Assembly: GCA_964016885.1 (NCBI GenBank)
Contig: OZ024740.1
Span: 6,840,450-6,904,449, forward strand
DNA length: 64,000 bases
Origin: Eledone cirrhosa
Taxonomy: Eukaryota > Mollusca > Cephalopoda > Octopoda > Eledonidae
Reading direction: 5' to 3'
The notes below the pieces were generated by a model. It saw only the letters and a list, made by a program, of their open reading frames with translations. It was not told the DNA's origin and searched no databases. The position numbers were made by a program, and so were the translations under genes. Shown here in pieces: positions 13,317 to 26,726 of this stretch. How positions within the stretch are numbered: the stretch's first letter is position 1; the number at the start of each line of letters is the position of its first letter.

Positions 13317-14644
13317 ATGAGAGACATTACACCAAAATACTCAGATCCTAAGGCTGTATTTGTGAGAGACATTACCCCAAAATACTCAGATCCTAAGGCA
13401 GTATTTGTGAGAGACATTACCCCAAAATACTAAGATCCTAAGGCAGTAATTGTGAGAGACATTACCCCAAAATACTCAGGTCCTAAGGCAGTGTTTGTGA
13501 GAGACATTACGCCAAAATACTCAGATCCTAAGGCTGTGTTTGTGACAGACATTACCCCAATATACTCAGATCCTAAGACAGTGTTTGTGAGAGACATTAC
13601 CCCAAAATACTCAGATCCTAAGGCTGTATTTGTGAGAGACATTACCCCAAAATACTGAGATACTAAGGCTGTATTTTTGAGAGACATTACCCCAAAATAC
13701 TCAGATCCTCAGGCTGTATTTTTGGGAGACATTACCCCAAAATACTCAGATCCTAAGGTAGTGTTTGTGAGAGACATTATCCCAAAATACTCAGATCCTA
13801 AGGCTGTATTTGTGAGAGACATTACCCCAAAATAATCAGATCCTAAGGCAGTATTTGTGAGAGACATTACCCCAAAATACTCAGATCCTAAGGCTGTATT
13901 TGTGAGAGACATTACCCCAAAATACTGAGATCCTAAGGCAGTGTTTGTGAGAGACATTACGCCAAAATACTCAGATCCTAAGACTGTATTTGTGAGCGAT
14001 ATTACCCCAAAATACTGAGATCCTAAGGCTGTATTTGTGAGAGACAATACCCCAAAATACTCTGATCCTAAGGCTGTATTTGTGAGAGACAATACCCCAA
14101 AATACTCAGATCCTAAGGCAGTATTTGTGAGAGACAATAACCCAAAATACTCAGATCCTAAGGCAGTATTTGGGAGAGACATTACCCCCAAAATACTCAG
14201 ATCCTAAGGCTGTACTTGTGAGAGACATTACCCCAAAATACTCAGATCCTAAGGCAGTGTTTGTGAGAGACATTACCGCAAAATACTCAGATCCTAAGGC
14301 ATCGTTTGTGAGAGACATTACCCCAAAATACTCAGATCCTAAGGCTGTATTTGTGAGAGACATTACCCCAAAATACTCAGATCCTAAGGCAGTGTTTGTG
14401 AGAGACATTACCCCAAAATACTCAGATCCTAAGGCAGTGTTTGTGAGAGATATTACCCGAAAATACTCAGATCCTAAGGCAGTGTTTGTAAGAGACATTA
14501 CCCCCAAAATACTCAGATCCTAAGGCAGTGTTTGTGCGAGATATTACCCCAAAATACTCAGATCCTAAGGAAGAATTTGTGAGAGACATTACCCCAAAAT
14601 ACTGAGATCCTAAGGCAGTATTTGTGAGAGACATTACCCCAAAA
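13317..14644 (+). repeat. Mosaic array segment with a full core cassette
   Basis: It joins pieces that resemble different parts of the window. First come monomers with TACTAAGATCC (stop in both open frames) and the first ACCCCAATATACTC landmark (near 13,555). A complete core cassette follows at 13,698-14,193, and then a series at 14,151-14,507 that matches 1,757-2,113 at offset 12,394. No tandem duplicate of the whole segment is visible here. Confidence 0.75.
13698..14193 (+). repeat. Core cassette 8, complete, 496 bp
   Basis: All 11 positions are present. The head has ATTTTTGGGAG. Private marks are AATAATCAG in monomer 4 and ACTCTGATCC near 14,060. Confidence 0.9.
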
Positions 14645-16084
14645 TACTCAGATTCTCAGGCTCTATTTGTGACAGACATTACCCCCAAAATACTCAAATC
14701 CTAAGGAAGAATTTGTGAGAGACATTACCCCGAAATACTCAGATCCTAAGGCAGTATTTCTGAGCGACATTACCCCAAAATACTCAGATTCTAAGGCTGT
14801 ATTTGTGAGAGACATTACCCCAAAATACTCAGATCCTAAGGCAGTATTTGTGAGAGACATTACCCCAAAATACTGAGATCCTAAGGCAGTATTTATGAGA
14901 GACATTACCCCAAAATACTGAGATCCTAAGGCTGTATTTGTGAGAGACATTACCCCAAAATACTGAGACCCTAAGGCAGTATTTGTGAGATACATTACCC
15001 CAAAATACTCAGATCCTAAGGCAGTATTTGTGAGAGACATTACCCCAAAATACTGAGATCCTAAGGCAGTATTTGTGAGAGACATTACCCCAAAATACTC
15101 AGATCCTAAGACAGTATTTGTGAGAGACATTACCCCAAAATACTCAGATCCTAAGGCTGTATTTGTGAGAGACATTACCCCAAAATACTGAGATCCTAAG
15201 GCTGTATTTATGAGAGACATTACCCCAAAATACTCAGATCCTAAGGCTGTATTTGTGAGAGACATTACACCAAAATACTCAGATCCTAAGGCTGTATTTA
15301 TGAGAGACGTTACCCCAAAATACTCAGATTCTAAGGCAGTGTTTGTGAGAGACATTACCCCAAAATACTGAGATCCTAAGGCTGTATTTGTGAGAGACAT
15401 TACCCCAAAATACTCAGATCCAAAGGCAGTATTTGTGAGAGACATTAGCCCAAAATACTCAGATCCTAAGGCTGTGTTTGTGAGAGACATTACCCCAAAA
15501 TACTCAGATCCTAAGGCAGTATTTATGAGAGACATAACCCCAAAATACTGAGATCCTAAGACTGTATTTGTGAGAGACATTACCCCAAAATACTCAGATC
15601 CTAAGGCAGTGTTTGTGAGAGACATTACCACAAAATACTGAGATCCTAAGGCTGTATTTGTGAGAGACAATACTCAAAATACTGAGATCCTAAGGCTGTA
15701 TTTGTGAGAGACATTACCACAAAATACTCATATCCTAAGGCAGTATTTGTGAGAGACATTACCCCAAAATACTGAGATCCTAAGGCAGTATTTGTGAGAG
15801 ACATTACCCCAAAATACTGAGATACTAAGGCTGTATTTGTGAGAGACATTACGCCAAAATACTGAGATTCTAAGGCTGTATTTGTGAGAGACATTACCCC
15901 AAAATACTGAGATCCTAAGGCAGTGTTTGTGAGAGACATTACGCCAAAATACTGAGATCCGAAGGCTGTATTTGTGAGAGACATTACCCCAAAATACTCA
16001 GATCCTAAGGCAGTATTTGTGAGAGACATTACCCCAAAATACTGAGATCCTAAGGCAGTATTTGTGAGAGACATTACCCCAAAA
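14645..16084 (+). repeat. Landmark-headed array segment
   Basis: It begins with the GATTCTCAGGCTCT landmark and then the usual AAATCCTAAGGAAGAATT monomer. The following series resembles 21,226-22,430 with monomers missing. Near 15,671 a 44-bp monomer reads GACAATACTCAAAATAC, a combined substitution and one-base loss. It is followed by a run of G-at-5 monomers to about 16,060. Confidence 0.7.
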
Positions 16085-16127
16085 TACTCAGATCCTAAGG
16101 CAGTATTTGTGAGACATTACCCCAAAA

Positions 16128-17070
16128 TACTGAGATCCTAAGGCAGTATTTGTGAGAGACATTACCCCAAAATACTGAGATCCGAAGGCTGTATTTGTGA
16201 GAGACATTACCCCAGAATACTCAGATCCTAAGGCAGTAATTGTGAGAGACATTACACCAAAATACTCAGATCCTAAGGCTGTATTTGTGAGAGACATTAC
16301 CCCAAAATACTCAGATCCTAAGGCAGTATTTGTGAGAGGCATTACCCTAAAATACTGAGTTCCTAAGGCAGTATTTGTGAGAGACATTACCCCCCAAATA
16401 CTCAGATCCTAAGGCTGTATTTGTGAGAGACATTACCCCAAAATACTCAGATCCTAAGGCAGTATTTGTGAGAGACATTACCCCAAAATACTCAGACCCT
16501 AAGGCAGTATTTGTGAGAGACATTACCCCAAAATACTGAGATCCTAAGGCAGTGTTTGTGAGAGACATTACCCCCAACATACTCAGATCCTAAGGCTGTA
16601 TTTGTGAGAGACATTACCCCAAAATACTCAGATCCTAAGGCTGTATTTGTGAGAGACATTACACCAAAATACTCAGATCCTAAGGCTGTATTTATGAGAG
16701 ACATTACCCCAAAATACTCAGATTCTAAGGCAGTGTTTGTGAGAGACATTACCCCAAAATACTGAGATCCTAAGGCTGTATTTCTGAGAGACATTACCCC
16801 AAAATACTCAGATCCTAAGGCTGTGTTTGTGAGAGACATTACCCCAAAATACTCAGATCCTAAGGCAGTATTTATGAGAGACATTACCCCAAAATACTGA
16901 GATCCTAAGACTGTATTTGTGAGAGACATTACCCCAAAATACTCAGATCCTAAGGCAGTGTTTGTGAGAGACATTACCCCAAAATACTGAGATCCTAAGG
17001 CTGTATTTGTGAGAGACATTACCCCCCAAAATACTGAGATCCTAAGGCTGTATTTGTGAGAGACATTACC
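16128..17070 (+). repeat. 1,896-bp-spaced duplication, copy 1
   Basis: It matches 18,024-18,966 at constant offset 1,896. The copy contains the first ACCCCCAACATACTC landmark (near 16,577), a GAGTTCCTAAGG monomer and a six-C monomer near 17,027. A 43-bp monomer (16,085-16,127, GTGAGACATT with two bases lost) lies at the left edge and is not shared with the second copy. Confidence 0.85.
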
Positions 17071-18023
17071 CCAAAATACTCAGATCCTAAGGCAGTGTTT
17101 GTGAGAGACATTACCCCAAAATACTGAGATCCTAAGGCTGTATTTGTGAGAGACATTACCCCCCAAAATACTGAGATCCTAAGGCTGTATTTGTGAGAGA
17201 CATTACCCCAAAATACTCAGATCCTAAGGCAGTATTTGTGAGAGACATTACCCCAAAATACTGAGATCCTAAGGCAGTATTTGTGAGAGACATTACCCCA
17301 AAATACTGAGATCCTAAGGCTGTATTTGTGAGAGACATTACCCCAGAATACTCAGATCCTAAGGCAGTAATTGTGAGAGACATTACACCAAAATACTCAG
17401 ATCCTGAGGCTGTATTTGTGAGAGACATTACCCCAAAATACTCAGATCCTAAGGCAGTATTTGTGAGAGACATTACCCCAAAATACTAAGATCCTAAGGC
17501 AGTATTTGTGAGAGACATTACCCCAAAATACTCAGATCCTAAGGCAGTATTTGTGAGAGACATTACCCCAAAATACTCAGATCCTAAGGCTGTATTTGTG
17601 AGAGACATTACCCCAGAATACTCAGATCCTAAGGCAGTGATTGTGAGAGACATTACACCAAAATACTCAGATCCTAAGGCTGTATTTGTAAGAGACATTA
17701 CCCCAAAATACTCAGATCCTAAGGCAGTATTTGTGAGAGACATTACCCCAAAATACTAAGATCCTAAGGCAGTAATTGTGAGAGACATTACCCCAAAATA
17801 CTCAGATCCTAAGGCAGTGTTTGTGAGAGACATTACGCCAAAATACTCAGATCCTATGGCTGTATTTGTGAGAGACATTACCCCAAAATACTCAGATCCT
17901 AAGGCAGTATTTGTGAGAGACATTACCCCAAAATACTAAGATCCTAAGGCAGTATTTGTGAGAGACATTACCCCAAAATACTCAGATCCTAAGGCAGTAT
18001 TTGTGAGAGACATTACCCCAAAA
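17071..18023 (+). repeat. Spacer between the 1,896-bp copies, rich in ATT-GTGAG and TACTAAG monomers
   Basis: Monomers here repeatedly carry GCAGTAATTGTG, ACCCCAGAATAC and TACTAAGATCC. The TACTAAG monomers at 17,486, 17,756 and 17,936 are spaced 270 and 180 bp. They put a TAA in the plus frame and a TAG in the minus frame, so they close both otherwise open frames. A second six-C monomer lies near 17,160. Confidence 0.7.
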
Positions 18024-18966
18024 TACTGAGATCCTAAGGCAGTATTTGTGAGAGACATTACCCCAAAATACTGAGATCCTAAGGCTGTATTTGTGAGAGA
18101 CATTACCCCAGAATACTCAGATCCTAAGGCAGTAATTGTGAGAGACATTACACCAAAATACTCAGATCCTAAGGCTGTATTTGTAAGAGACATTACCCCA
18201 AAATACTCAGATCCTAAGGCTGTGTTTGTGAGAGATATTACCCCAAAATACTGAGTTCCTAAGGCAGTATTTGTGAGAGACATTACCCCCCAAATACTCA
18301 GATCCTAAGGCTGTATTTGTGAGAGACATTACCCCAAAATACTCAGATCCTAAGGCAGTATTTGTGAGAGACATTACCCCAAAATACTCAGACCCTAAGG
18401 CAGTATTTGTGAGAGACATTACCCCAAAATACTGAGATCCTAAGGCAGTGTTTGTGAGAGACATTACCCCCAACATACTCAGATCCTAAGGCTGTATTTG
18501 TGAGAGACATTACCCCAAAATACTCAGATCCTAAGGCTGTATTTGTGAGAGACATTACACCAAAATACTCAGATCCTAAGGCTGTATTTATGAGAGACAT
18601 TACCCCAAAATACTCAGATTCTAAGGCAGTGTTTGTGAGAGACATTACCCCAAAATACTGAGATCCTAAGGCTGTATTTCTGAGAGACATTACCCCAAAA
18701 TACTCAGATCCTAAGGCTGTGTTTGTGAGAGACATTACCCCAAAATACTCAGATCCTAAGGCAGTATTTATGAGAGACATTACCCCAAAATACTGAGATC
18801 CTAAGACTGTATTTGTGAGAGACATTACCCCAAAATACTCAGATCCTAAGGCAGTGTTTGTGAGAGACATTACCCCAAAATACTGAGATCCTAAGGCTGT
18901 ATTTGTGAGAGACATTACCCCCCAAAATACTGAGATCCTAAGGCTGTATTTGTGAGAGACATTACC
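18024..18966 (+). repeat. 1,896-bp-spaced duplication, copy 2
   Basis: Near-identical to 16,128-17,070, including the CAACATACTC landmark (near 18,473), the GAGTTCC monomer and the six-C monomer (near 18,925). It diverges after about 18,966, where ACCACAAAATAC and GATCTTAAGG appear. Confidence 0.85.
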
Positions 18967-19647
18967 ACAAAATACTCAGATCTTAAGGCAGTATTTGTGA
19001 GAGACATTACCCCAAAATACTGAGATCCTAAGGCAGTATTTGTGAGAGACATTACCCCAAAATACTGAGATCCTAAGGCTGTATTTGTGAGAGACATTAC
19101 GCCAAAATACTGAGATCCAAAGGCAGTATTTGTGAGAGAGATTACCCCAAAATACTCAGATCCTAAGGCAGTATTTGTGAGAGACATTACCCCAAAATAC
19201 TGAGATCCTAAGGCAGTATTTGTGAGAGACATTACCCCAAAATACTGAGATCCTAAGGCTGTATTTGTGAGAGACATTACCCCAGAATACTCAGATCCTA
19301 AGGCAGTAATTGTGAGAGACATTACACCAAAATACTCAGATCCTGGAGCTGTATTTGTGAGAGACATTACCCCAAAATACTCAGATCCTAAGGCAGTATT
19401 TGTGAGAGACATTACCCCAAAATACTAAGATCCTAAGGCAGTATTTGTGAGAGACATTACCCCAAAATACTCAGATCCTAAGGCAGTATTTGTGAGAGAC
19501 ATTACCCCAAAATACTAAGATCCTAAGGCAGTAATTGTGAGAGACATTACCCCAAAATACTCAGATCCTAAGACAGTGTTTGTGAGAGACATTACCCCAA
19601 AATACTGAGATTCTAAGGCTGTATTTTTGAGAGACATTACCCCAAAA

Positions 19648-20143
19648 TACTCAGATCCTCAGGCTGTATTTGTGGGAGACATTACCCCAAAATACTCAGA
19701 TCCTAAGGTAATGTTTGTGAGAGACATTATCCCAAAATACTCAGATCCTAAGGCTGTATTTGTGAGAGACATTACCCCAAAATACTCAGATCCTAAGGCA
19801 GTATTTGTGAGAGACATTACCCCAAAATACTCAGATCCTAAGGCTGTATTTGTGAGAGACATTACCCCAAAATACTGAGATCCTAAGGCAGTGTTTGTGA
19901 GAGACATTACGCCAAAATACTCAGATCCTAAGGCTGTATTTGTGAGCGATATTACCCCAAAATAATCAGATCCTAAGGCTGTATTTGTGAGAGACAATAC
20001 CCCAAAATACTCAGATCCTAAGGCTGTATTTGTGAGAGACAATACCCCAAAATACTCAGATCCTAAGGCAGTATTTGTGAGAGACAATAACCCAAAATAC
20101 TCAGATCCTAAGGCAGTATTTGGGAGAGACATTACCCCCAAAA
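19648..20143 (+). repeat. Core cassette 9, complete, 496 bp
   Basis: Complete 11-monomer order with AAGGTAATG in monomer 2, GAGCGATATT in monomer 7 and AATAATCAG at the start of monomer 8. Confidence 0.9.
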
Positions 20144-20250
20144 TACTCAGATCCTAAGGCTGTATTTGTGAGAGACATTACCCCAAAATACTCAGATCCT
20201 AAGGCAGTGTTTGTGAGAGACATTACCCCAAAATACTCAGATCCTAAGGC
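19648..20250 (+). repeat. 766-bp-spaced duplication, copy 1
   Basis: The segment contains a full core cassette plus about two further monomers. It recurs 766 bp downstream with the same private marks: AAGGTAATG in monomer 2, GAGCGATATT, and AATAATCAGATCC with C lost to A at monomer position 3. Confidence 0.88.
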
Positions 20251-20413
20251 AGTGTTTGTGAGAGACATTACGCCAAAATACTCAGATACTATGGCTGTGT
20301 TTGTGACAGACATTACCCCAATATACTCAGATCCTAAGACAGTGTTTGTGAGAGACATTACCCCAAAATACTGAGATTCTAAGGCTGTATTTTTGAGAGA
20401 CATTACCCCAAAA

Positions 20414-20909
20414 TACTCAGATCCTCAGGCTGTATTTGTGGGAGACATTACCCCAAAATACTCAGATCCTAAGGTAATGTTTGTGAGAGACATTATCCCA
20501 AAATACTCAGATCCTAAGGCTGTATTTGTGAGAGACATTACCCCAAAATACTCAGATCCTAAGGCAGTATTTGTGAGAGACATTACCCCAAAATACTCAG
20601 ATCCTAAGGCTGTATTTGTGAGAGACATTACCCCAAAATACTGAGATCCTAAGGCAGTGTTTGTGAGAGACATTACGCCAAAATACTCAGATCCTAAGGC
20701 TGTATTTGTGAGCGATATTACCCCAAAATAATCAGATCCTAAGGCTGTATTTGTGAGAGACAATACCCCAAAATACTCAGATCCTAAGGCTGTATTTGTG
20801 AGAGACAATACCCCAAAATACTCAGATCCTAAGGCAGTATTTGTGAGAGACAATAACCCAAAATACTCAGATCCTAAGGCAGTATTTGGGAGAGACATTA
20901 CCCCCAAAA
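20414..20909 (+). repeat. Core cassette 10, complete (copy of cassette 9)
   Basis: Counterpart of cassette 9 at offset 766, with all three private marks preserved. Confidence 0.9.
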
Positions 20910-21016
20910 TACTCAGATCCTAAGGCTGTATTTGTGAGAGACATTACCCCAAAATACTCAGATCCTAAGGCAGTGTTTGTGAGAGACATTACCCCAAAAT
21001 ACTCAGATCCTAAGGC
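20414..21016 (+). repeat. 766-bp-spaced duplication, copy 2
   Basis: Copy of 19,648-20,250 with no difference noticed inside the cassette. Further along it is joined to a TTACCCGAAAATAC series and then to the GATTCTCAGGCTCT landmark at 21,226. It overlaps the start of the 4.06-kb block. Confidence 0.88.
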
Positions 21017-24000
21017 AGTGTTTGTGAGAGATATTACCCGAAAATACTCAGATCCTAAGGCAGTGTTTGTAAGAGACATTACCCCCAAAATACTCAGATC
21101 CTAAGGCAGTGTTTGTGCGAGATATTACCCCAAAATACTCAGATCCTAAGGCTGTATTTGTGAGAGACATTACCCCAAAATACTCAGATCCTAAGGCAGT
21201 ATTTGTGAGAGACATTACCCCAAAATACTCAGATTCTCAGGCTCTATTTGTGACAGACATTACCCCCAAAATACTCAAATCCTAAGGAAGAATTTGTGAG
21301 AGACATTACCCCGAAATACTCAGATCCTAAGGCAGTATTTGTGAGCGACATTACCCCAAAATACTCAGATTCTAAGGCTGTATTTGTGAGAGACATTACT
21401 CCAAAATACTCAGATCCTAAGGCAGTATTTGTGAGAGACATTACCCCAAAATACTGAGATCCTAAGGCAGTATTTGTGAGAGACATTACCCTAAAATACT
21501 GAGATCCTAAGGCTGTATTTGTGAGAGACATTACCCCAAAATACTGAGACCCTAAGGCAGTATTTGTGAGATACATTACCCCAAAATACTCAGATCCTAA
21601 GGCAGTATTTGTGAGAGACATTACCCCAAAATACTGAGATCCTAAGGCAGTATTTGTGAGATACATTACCCCAAAATACTCAGATCCTAAGGCAGTATTT
21701 GTGAGAGACATTACCCCAAAATACTGAGATCCTAAGGCAGTATTTGTGAGAGACATTACTCCAAAATACTCAGATCCTAAGGCTGTAATTGTGAGAGACA
21801 TGACCCCAAAATACTGAGATCCTAAGGCTGTATTTGTGAGAGACATTACCCCAAAATACGCAGATCCTAAGGCAGTATTTGTGAGAAACATTACACCAAA
21901 ATACTCAGATCCTAAGGCTGTATTTGTGAGAGACATTACCCCAAAATACTCAGATCCTAAGGCAGTATTTGTGAGAGACATTACCCCAAAATACTCAGAT
22001 CCTAAGACAGTATTTGTGAGAGACATTACCCCAAAATACTCAGATCCTAAGGCAGTGTTTGTGAGAGACATTACATCAAAATACTCAGATCCTAAGGCTG
22101 TATTTGTGAGAGACATTACCCCAAAATACTGAGATCCTAAGGCTGTATTTATGAGAGACATTACCCCAAAATACTCAGATCCTAAGGCTGTATTTGTGAG
22201 AGACATTACACCAAAATACTCAGATCCTAAGGCTGTATTTATGAGAGACATTACCCCAAAATACTCAGATTCTAAGGCAGTGTTTGTGAGAGACATTACC
22301 CCAAAATACTGAGATCCTAAGGCTGTATTTGTGAGAGACATTACCCCAAAATACTCAGATCCAAAGGCAGTATTTGTGAGAGACATTAGCCCAAAATACT
22401 CAGATCCTAAGGCTGTGTTTGTGAGAGACATTACCCCAAAATACTGAGATCCTTAGACTGTATTTGTGAGAGACATTACCCCAAAATACTCAGATACTAA
22501 GGCAGTGTTTGTGAGAGACATTACCCCAAAATACTGAGATCCTAAGGCTGTATTTGTGAGAGACATTACCCCCCAAAATACTGAGATCCTAAGGCTGTAT
22601 TTGTGAGAGACATTACCCCAAAATACTGAGATCCTAAGGCAGTATTTGTGAGAGACATTACCCCAAAATACTCAGATCCTAAGGCAGTATTTGTGAGAGA
22701 CATTACCCCAAAATACTGAGATCCTAAGGCAGTATTTGTGAGAGACGTTACCCCAAAATACTGAGATCCTAAGGCTGTATTTGTGAGAGACATTACCCCA
22801 AAATACTGAGATCCTAAGGCAGTATTTGTGAGAGACATTACCCCAAAATACTCAGATCCTAAGGCAGTATTTGTGAGAGACATTACCCCAAAATACTGAG
22901 ATCCTAAGGCAGTATTTGTGAGAGACATTACCCCAAAATACTGAGATCCTAAGGCTGTATTTGTGAGAGACATTACCCCAAAATACTCAGATCCTAAGAC
23001 AGTATTTGTGAGAGACATTACCCCAAAACACTCAGATCCTAAGGCAGTGTTTGTGAGAGACATTACATCAAAATACTCAGATCCTAAGGCTGTATTTGTG
23101 AGAGACATTACCCCCAAATACTGAGATCCTAAGGCTGTATTTATGAGAGACATTACCCCAAAATACTCAGATCCTAAGGCTGTATTTGTGAGAGACATTA
23201 CACCAAAATACTCAGATCCTAAGGCTGTATTTATGAGAGACATTACCCCAAAATACTCAGATTCTAAGGCAGTGTTTGTGAGAGACATTACCCCAGAATA
23301 CTGAGATCCTAAGGCTGTATTTGTGAGAGACATTACCCCAAAATACTCAGATCCAAAGGGAGTATTTGTGAGAGACATTAGCCCAAAATACTCAGATCCT
23401 AAGGCTGTGTTTGTGAGAGACATTACCCCAAAATACTCAGATCCTAAGGCAGTATTTATGAGAGACATTACGCCAAAATACTGAGATCCTAAGACTGTAT
23501 TTGTGAGAGACATTACCCCAAAATACTCAGATCCTAAGGCAGTGTTTGTGAGAGACATTACCCCAAAATACTGAGATCCTAAGGCTGTATTTGTGAGAGA
23601 CATTACCCCCCAAAATACTGAGATCCTAAGGCTGTATTTGTGAGAGACATTACCACAAAATACTCAGATCCTAAGGCAGTATTTGTGAGAGACATTACCC
23701 CAAAATACTGAGATCCTAAGGCAGTATTTGTGAGAGACATTACCCCAAAATACTGAGATCCTAAGGCTGTATTTGTGAGAGACATTACGCCAAAATACTG
23801 AGATCCTAAGGCAGTATTTGTGAGAGACATTACCCCAAAATAGTCAGATCCTAAGGCAGTATTTGTGAGAGACATTACCCCAAAATACTCAGATCCTAAG
23901 GCAGTATTTGTGAGAGACATTACCCCAAAATACTGAGATCCTAAGGCTGTATTTGTGAGAGACATTACCCCAGAATACTCAGATCCTAAGGCAGTAATTG

Positions 24001-24516
24001 TGAGAGACATTACACCAAAATACTCAGATCCTAAGGCTGTATTTGTGAGAGACGTTACCCCAAAATACTCAGATCCTAAGGCAGTATTTGTGAGAGACAT
24101 TACCCCAAAATACTAAGATCCTAAGGCAGTATTTGTGAGAGACATTACCCCAAAATACTCAGATCCTAAGGCAGTATTTGTGAGAGACATTACGCCAAAA
24201 TACTGAGATCCTAAGGCAGTATTTGTGAGAGACATTACCCCAAAATACTCAGATCCAAAGGCAGTATTTGTGAGAGACATTACCCCAAAATACTGAGATC
24301 CTAAGGCAGTATTTGTGAGAGACATTACCCCAAAATACTGAGATCCTAAGGCAGTGTTTGTGAGAGACATTACCCCCAACATACTCAGATCCTAAGGCTG
24401 TATTTGTGAGAGACATTACCCCAAAATACTCAGATCCTAAGGCTGTATTTGTGAGAGACATTACCCCAAAATACTCAGATCCTAAGGCAGTGTTTGTGAG
24501 AGATATTACCCCAAAA
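20459..24516 (+). repeat. 4,058-bp HOR block, copy 1
   Basis: The block begins at the AAGGTAATG monomer of a core cassette and ends after the CAACATACTC landmark. It recurs directly downstream at offset 4,058, which becomes 4,148 after about 22,620. It contains one GATTCTCAGGCTCT landmark, two six-C monomers and a 180-bp subrepeat (22,579-22,983). The minus strand is open for 395 codons at 21,244-22,431, which simply reflects 26 consecutive monomers without a frameshift or minus-frame stop. Confidence 0.9.
22579..22983 (+). repeat. 180-bp (four-monomer) subrepeat
   Basis: Monomers alternate in the order G5/CTG, G5/CAG, C5/CAG, G5/CAG twice, followed by one more G5/CTG. This gives a 180-bp period inside the 45-bp array. 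One monomer near 22,746 carries GACGTT. Confidence 0.8.
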
Positions 24517-24967
24517 TACTCAGATCCTAAGGTAATGTTTGTGAGAGACATTATCCCAAAATACTCAGATCCTAAGGCTGTATTTGTGAGAGACATTACC
24601 CCAAAATACTCAGATCCTAAGGCAGTATTTGTGAGAGACATTACCCCAAAATACTCAGATCCTAAGGCTGTATTTGTGAGAGACATTACCCCAAAATACT
24701 GAGATCCTAAGGCAGTGTTTGTGAGAGACATTACGCCAAAATACTCAGATCCTAAGGCTGTATTTGTGAGCGATATTACCCCAAAATAATCAGATCCTAA
24801 GGCTGTATTTGTGAGAGACAATACCCCAAAATACTCAGATCCTAAGGCTGTATTTGTGAGAGACAATACCCCAAAATACTCAGATCCTAAGGCAGTATTT
24901 GTGAGAGACAATAACCCAAAATACTCAGATCCTAAGGCAGTATTTGGGAGAGACATTACCCCCAAAA
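24517..24967 (+). repeat. Core cassette 11, headless, 10 monomers
   Basis: Matches cassette 10 from monomer 2 onward (offset 4,058). The CCTCAGG head is replaced by a plain GATATT monomer, because the 4-kb block boundary falls exactly here. Confidence 0.88.
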
Positions 24968-26726
24968 TACTCAGATCCTAAGGCTGTATTTGTGAGAGAC
25001 ATTACCCCAAAATACTCAGATCCTAAGGCAGTGTTTGTGAGAGACATTACCCCAAAATACTCAGATCCTAAGGCAGTGTTTGTGAGAGATATTACCCGAA
25101 AATACTCAGATCCTAAGGCAGTGTTTGTAAGAGACATTACCCCCAAAATACTCAGATCCTAAGGCAGTGTTTGTGCGAGATATTACCCCAAAATACTCAG
25201 ATCCTAAGGCTGTATTTGTGAGAGACATTACCCCAAAATACTCAGATCCTAAGGCAGTATTTGTGAGAGACATTACCCCAAAATACTCAGATTCTCAGGC
25301 TCTATTTGTGACAGACATTACCCCCAAAATACTCAAATCCTAAGGAAGAATTTGTGAGAGACATTACCCCGAAATACTCAGATCCTAAGGCAGTATTTGT
25401 GAGCGACATTACCCCAAAATACTCAGATTCTAAGGCTGTATTTGTGAGAGACATTACTCCAAAATACTCAGATCCTAAGGCAGTATTTGTGAGAGACATT
25501 ACCCCAAAATACTGAGATCCTAAGGCAGTATTTGTGAGAGACATTACCCCAAAATACTGAGATCCTAAGGCTGTATTTGTGAGAGACATTACCCCAAAAT
25601 ACTGAGACCCTAAGGCAGTATTTGTGAGATACATTACCCCAAAATACTCAGATCCTAAGGCAGTATTTGTGAGAGACATTACCCCAAAATACTGAGATCC
25701 TAAGGCAGTATTTGTGAGATACATTACCCCAAAATACTCAGATCCTAAGGCAGTATTTGTGAGAGACATTACCCCAAAATACTGAGATCCTAAGGCAGTA
25801 TTTGTGAGAGACATTACTCCAAAATACTCAGATCCTAAGGCTGTAATTGTGAGAGACATGACCCCAAAATACTGAGATCCTAAGGCTGTATTTGTGAGAG
25901 ACATTACCCCAAAATACGCAGATCCTAAGGCAGTATTTGTGAGAAACATTACACCAAAATACTCAGATCCTAAGGCTGTATTTGTGAGAGACATTACCCC
26001 AAAATACTCAGATCCTAAGGCAGTATTTGTGAGAGACATTACCCCAAAATACTCAGATCCTAAGACAGTATTTGTGAGAGACATTACCCCAAAATACTCA
26101 GATCCTAAGGCAGTGTTTGTGAGAGACATTACATCAAAATACTCAGATCCTAAGGCTGTATTTGTGAGAGACATTACCCCAAAATACTGAGATCCTAAGG
26201 CTGTATTTATGAGAGACATTACCCCAAAATACTCAGATCCTAAGGCTGTATTTGTGAGAGACATTACACCAAAATACTCAGATCCTAAGGCTGTATTTAT
26301 GAGAGACATTACCCCAAAATACTCAGATTCTAAGGCAGTGTTTGTGAGAGACATTACCCCAAAATACTGAGATCCTAAGGCTGTATTTGTGAGAGACATT
26401 ACCCCAAAATACTCAGATCCAAAGGCAGTATTTGTGAGAGACATTAGCCCAAAATACTCAGATCCTAAGGCTGTGTTTGTGAGAGACATTACCCCAAAAT
26501 ACTGAGATCCTTAGACTGTATTTGTGAGAGACATTACCCCAAAATACTCAGATACTAAGGCAGTGTTTGTGAGAGACATTACCCCAAAATACTGAGATCC
26601 TAAGGCTGTATTTGTGAGAGACATTACCCCCCAAAATACTGAGATCCTAAGGCTGTATTTGTGAGAGACATTACCACAAAATACTGAGATCCTAAGGCAG
26701 TATTTGTGAGAGACATTACCCCAAAA

